Of a DNA stretch of 7,123 nt, positions 5,197-7,123 are shown one piece after another (the first letter of the stretch is position 1; each line of letters begins with the position of its first letter). The notes beneath the pieces were generated by a model. That model did not search any database, was not told where the DNA came from, and was given only the letters and a program-made list of their open reading frames with translations. A program made the position numbers and the translations under genes. The stretch is taken from positions 1-7,123 of the forward strand of contig DAPQ01000022.1 of the NCBI GenBank assembly GCA_002502175.1, in the 5' to 3' direction. The DNA is from Euryarchaeota archaeon UBA19. Its GTDB lineage: Archaea > Thermoplasmatota > Poseidoniia > Poseidoniales > Thalassarchaeaceae.

Positions 5197-6881
5197 AAAA
5201 TATCCTTTTTGACTTGGCCGAGATGACCAAGAAACATCCCAATAAGATCGCTTTCATTTTTCTCAATAAAGACCCTAAATCCACTGAAGTTAATCAAATC
5301 AGTTTCAAAGAATTAGATGAAAAAAGCAGTAGAGCCGCAACACTTCTTTCACGTGAGGGATTTCATGATGGAATAGTAACCATAGTTCTAGCCAAGCCTA
5401 GTATCGATTTTGTAATCCTTCTTTATGGTATGCTGAAAACCGGAGCAGTTCCTCTATTACTTCCTAGCCTTGATATTCGCACTAAATCAGGAAGGGAGCA
5501 ACTGAGAAAAATCCTCGAAAGAGCAAATCCAAGAGGCATTATTGGTAACAAATTCAGCATCTTTGTAAGCCAAATTCTATTCCTAAATAAGAAGCCCGAA
5601 AAGAAGCTAATCTTCTCGAATTTAAAGCGATTTTATTCAAACGATTCCAATGCAAAATCATTTGCCATCAACTCGGATATGGATTGGACTAATTCAGCGG
5701 CATTTGTCAAATATACAACAGGCACAACAGGGCCAGCAAAAGGTGTAATTTACACACACGGAATGTTACATTCTCATCTTCAAACACTAGTTTCAGAAGG
5801 AATCGATGATCAAGACGTGTTCTATGGCAGAGGAGGCACTCTCATCGTCCACCCTATCATTGGGTCATCTTCTGTATTGAATCTGTCTTCACCTAAACAG
5901 ACCTCTGGATTTGATATTGTATCTATCGCCAACAAATGGAGCGTAACTACCGCTGTTCTTTCTCCTCCTACAGCAATTAATTTGGCTGATTACATATCAA
6001 AACAAGCGAATCAGAATAACGACAAAATGCTATCTTCAATCAAGAGATTGTACGTAGGAGGGGAGTCTGTGTCCGCACAGGTTGCTGAAATTATAGAACC
6101 CCATTTGTCCCATGATTGTCCATCAGAAGGTGGTTTCCATTCGGTTTATGGGGCCACAGAAGGATTCCCTTTGTGTTACGCCTCTTCTTCAATATTGTCA
6201 GAAACACGGGAACAAACAGCCTCGGGGATGGGTGTTTGTCTTGGTGACGAGGTCGGAGATATCGACCTGAGAATATTATCTTACAATGAATCAGAAGACT
6301 TTCATGATATGCCAATCATGGAGGAAGAAACTCCAATATCCAAGATACCAGTTGGAGAAATTTCGGTAAAAGGGCCGGTGGTTTACTCGAACTTAATAGG
6401 CCAAGACGAGGAAATTTTCGGTGGCCCAATTTCTTGGGCCACCAACAAAAAAGATGGCACACGATGGCATCGAACTGGTGATTTGGGTTACAGAGACCAA
6501 CAGAATAGGGTTTGGATTGTAGGCAGAAAAAACCACTCTGTAAAATTACACAATGGCTTGTTTTTGTTCACGAAGCAGGTTGAAGAATTCTTCAACACCA
6601 GACTTGGCATCAGAACAGCTTTAGTTCCAGGATCAGACAATCAAAAACCGGTACTATTAGTTGAAAAAATCGAGAGTAAATGGCCCGTAATCGAAATTTT
6701 AATGCAAAATGAATTGAAGAAATATTCAGAATTATTTGGAGAAAAACTGAATCTCCAATTTCTCCTTTACGGCAAATCATTTCCAGTAGATTCAGGCCAT
6801 GAGGCGAAAATAGAGAGGGATAAACTCAATTCTTGGGTTATTAAAAAATTAAAAAATAACCAAGTTAACACCTCACTATGA
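5193..6881 (+). CDS. OleC-like beta-lactone synthetase / adenylate-forming (AMP-dependent) ligase
   Basis: This is an ANL-superfamily enzyme that activates a carboxylic acid with ATP. Its 562 residues match the roughly 550-580 of OleC. Motifs in order: P-loop KYTTGTTGPAKGV (173-185) followed by IYTHG; A5 YGATEGFP (319-326); GMGVCLG (345-351); A7 WHRTGDLGYRD (425-435); A8 GRKNHSVKLHNG (444-455); and A10 PVDSGHEAKIERDKL (531-545) with catalytic K539. The pairings GPAKGV-YTH, YGATEGFP, WHRTGDLGY and especially PVDxxHxAKIxR resemble OleC, which converts a beta-hydroxy acid to a beta-lactone via an acyl-AMP, rather than ordinary acyl-CoA synthetases or NRPS domains. TTG 5193 is chosen for the SD at 5181-5186 and the TTGA overlap with trm5. 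Base composition is more A+T-rich than trm5 (about 30-42% G+C in sampled lines), which may signal acquisition. No OleA, OleB or OleD is recognisable here. The adenylation family is certain; the product is inference. Confidence 0.87.
   Translation: MKNILFDLAEMTKKHPNKIAFIFLNKDPKSTEVNQISFKELDEKSSRAATLLSREGFHDGIVTIVLAKPSIDFVILLYGMLKTGAVPLLLPSLDIRTKSGREQLRKILERANPRGIIGNKFSIFVSQILFLNKKPEKKLIFSNLKRFYSNDSNAKSFAINSDMDWTNSAAFVKYTTGTTGPAKGVIYTHGMLHSHLQTLVSEGIDDQDVFYGRGGTLIVHPIIGSSSVLNLSSPKQTSGFDIVSIANKWSVTTAVLSPPTAINLADYISKQANQNNDKMLSSIKRLYVGGESVSAQVAEIIEPHLSHDCPSEGGFHSVYGATEGFPLCYASSSILSETREQTASGMGVCLGDEVGDIDLRILSYNESEDFHDMPIMEEETPISKIPVGEISVKGPVVYSNLIGQDEEIFGGPISWATNKKDGTRWHRTGDLGYRDQQNRVWIVGRKNHSVKLHNGLFLFTKQVEEFFNTRLGIRTALVPGSDNQKPVLLVEKIESKWPVIEILMQNELKKYSELFGEKLNLQFLLYGKSFPVDSGHEAKIERDKLNSWVIKKLKNNQVNTSL
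6420..6443. repeat. Perfect hairpin, 10-bp stem and TTTC loop, inside the OleC-like gene
   Basis: GGTGGCCCAA (6420-6429) and TTGGGCCACC (6434-6443) are exact reverse complements with a 4-nt loop, giving a very stable RNA or cruciform structure. It encodes part of the GGPISWATN segment (residues 410-418), between the A5 and A7 motifs. No T-tract follows, so it is not a classical terminator. Confidence 0.6.
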
Positions 6882-7123
6882 AAATCGACCCAAAGAGCCG
6901 ACCTGTGCAAATTGCAGTAGCTCTGATGATTGTACTTCCCACAGTCTATCTTGGCCTAGGATATGTTATCGCATCACAAGCAATAGCCGCAAAACCCGGT
7001 TGTTATGTTTGGGAGGACAACCATCCCGATTCCTGGTCTTCTTTCGATGACTGGGAATCTTTTGGAACAGGAGACGTCGCAGAAGAGAGAGTAGCAATTA
7101 GGCAGAATTTCGATGCCACACCA
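6878..7123 (+). CDS. N-terminus of an unrecognised membrane-anchored or exported protein, 3'-truncated by window edge
   Basis: ATG 6878 overlaps the OleC-like stop as ATGA, and the frame stays open for 82 codons to the window end. The short basic start (MKIDPKSRP) is followed by a hydrophobic segment at residues 10-38, then a polar, acidic, Trp-rich stretch (YVWEDNHPDSW; SFDDWESFG). This looks like a signal anchor or signal peptide with N-in topology; A-x-A near 35-38 could be a cleavage site. C42 is not in a lipobox (KPGC). No SD is visible, so it probably depends on translational coupling to the upstream gene. The visible part is too short for a family call. A secreted or anchored alpha/beta-hydrolase is possible and would make sense beside a beta-lactone synthetase, but no catalytic motif is in view. 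Confidence 0.72.
   Translation, partial: MKIDPKSRPVQIAVALMIVLPTVYLGLGYVIASQAIAAKPGCYVWEDNHPDSWSSFDDWESFGTGDVAEERVAIRQNFDATP

Noticed and set aside
6091..6315. Minus-strand 74-codon open frame in the OleC-like gene
   Set aside because: It is opposite the conserved YGATEGFP region and shows no independent coding evidence.
6420..6443. Hairpin as an intrinsic terminator
   Set aside because: No T-tract follows and the OleC frame continues with conserved A7-A10 motifs downstream.
1..7123. tRNA genes, CRISPR arrays, insertion sequences
   Set aside because: I saw no cloverleaf-like conserved tRNA segments, regularly spaced repeats, transposase frame or terminal inverted repeats; dense coding leaves no room for them.

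Overview
The window looks archaeal. It carries two adjacent genes of the archaeal/eukaryal translation machinery: a diphthine synthase (Dph5) and a Trm5-type tRNA(G37) N1-methyltransferase with the N-terminal D1 domain. Genes are packed almost without spacers. Moderate G+C, TTG starts behind strong Shine-Dalgarno (SD) sequences and bacterial-type accessory enzymes would fit a marine Thermoplasmatota archaeon (Poseidoniales / Marine Group II). That lineage call is inference; no rRNA or other phylogenetic marker is present.

Layout: (1) 1-816 (+), the 3' two thirds of a Cys/Met-metabolism PLP enzyme of the cystathionine gamma-synthase/lyase type, followed after 9 nt by (2) a LysE/RhtB-type exporter ending at 1425 (+). 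(3) 1422-3116 (-), an unrecognised 564-aa soluble protein whose stop codon overlaps the exporter's stop. It lies 24 nt downstream of (4) dph5, 3141-3968 (-). (5) trm5 (4003-5196, +) diverges from dph5 across about 34 bp of unusually G+C-rich DNA. (6) 5193-6881 (+), a beta-lactone synthetase (OleC)-like adenylate-forming enzyme, overlaps trm5 by 4 nt. (7) From 6878 (+), the beginning of a membrane-anchored or exported protein overlaps OleC by 4 nt and runs off the window.

There are therefore three likely transcription units: PLP enzyme-exporter (+), dph5-unknown (-) and trm5-oleC-membrane protein (+). The dph5/trm5 pair joins two systems that keep the reading frame accurate: diphthamide on EF-2 and m1G37 on tRNA. 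The first genes of the divergent units have no visible SD. The internal genes lysE, the 564-aa gene and oleC have clear ones, as in archaea that mix leaderless and SD-led translation.

The most interesting element is the OleC-like gene. OleC is known from bacterial long-chain olefin and beta-lactone biosynthesis, which uses fatty acyl chains. Archaeal membranes are isoprenoid, so its substrate here is an open question. The second is the unrecognised 564-aa protein tied to dph5. I found no tRNA, rRNA, CRISPR array or insertion sequence, and no gene-free stretch longer than about 40 bp.
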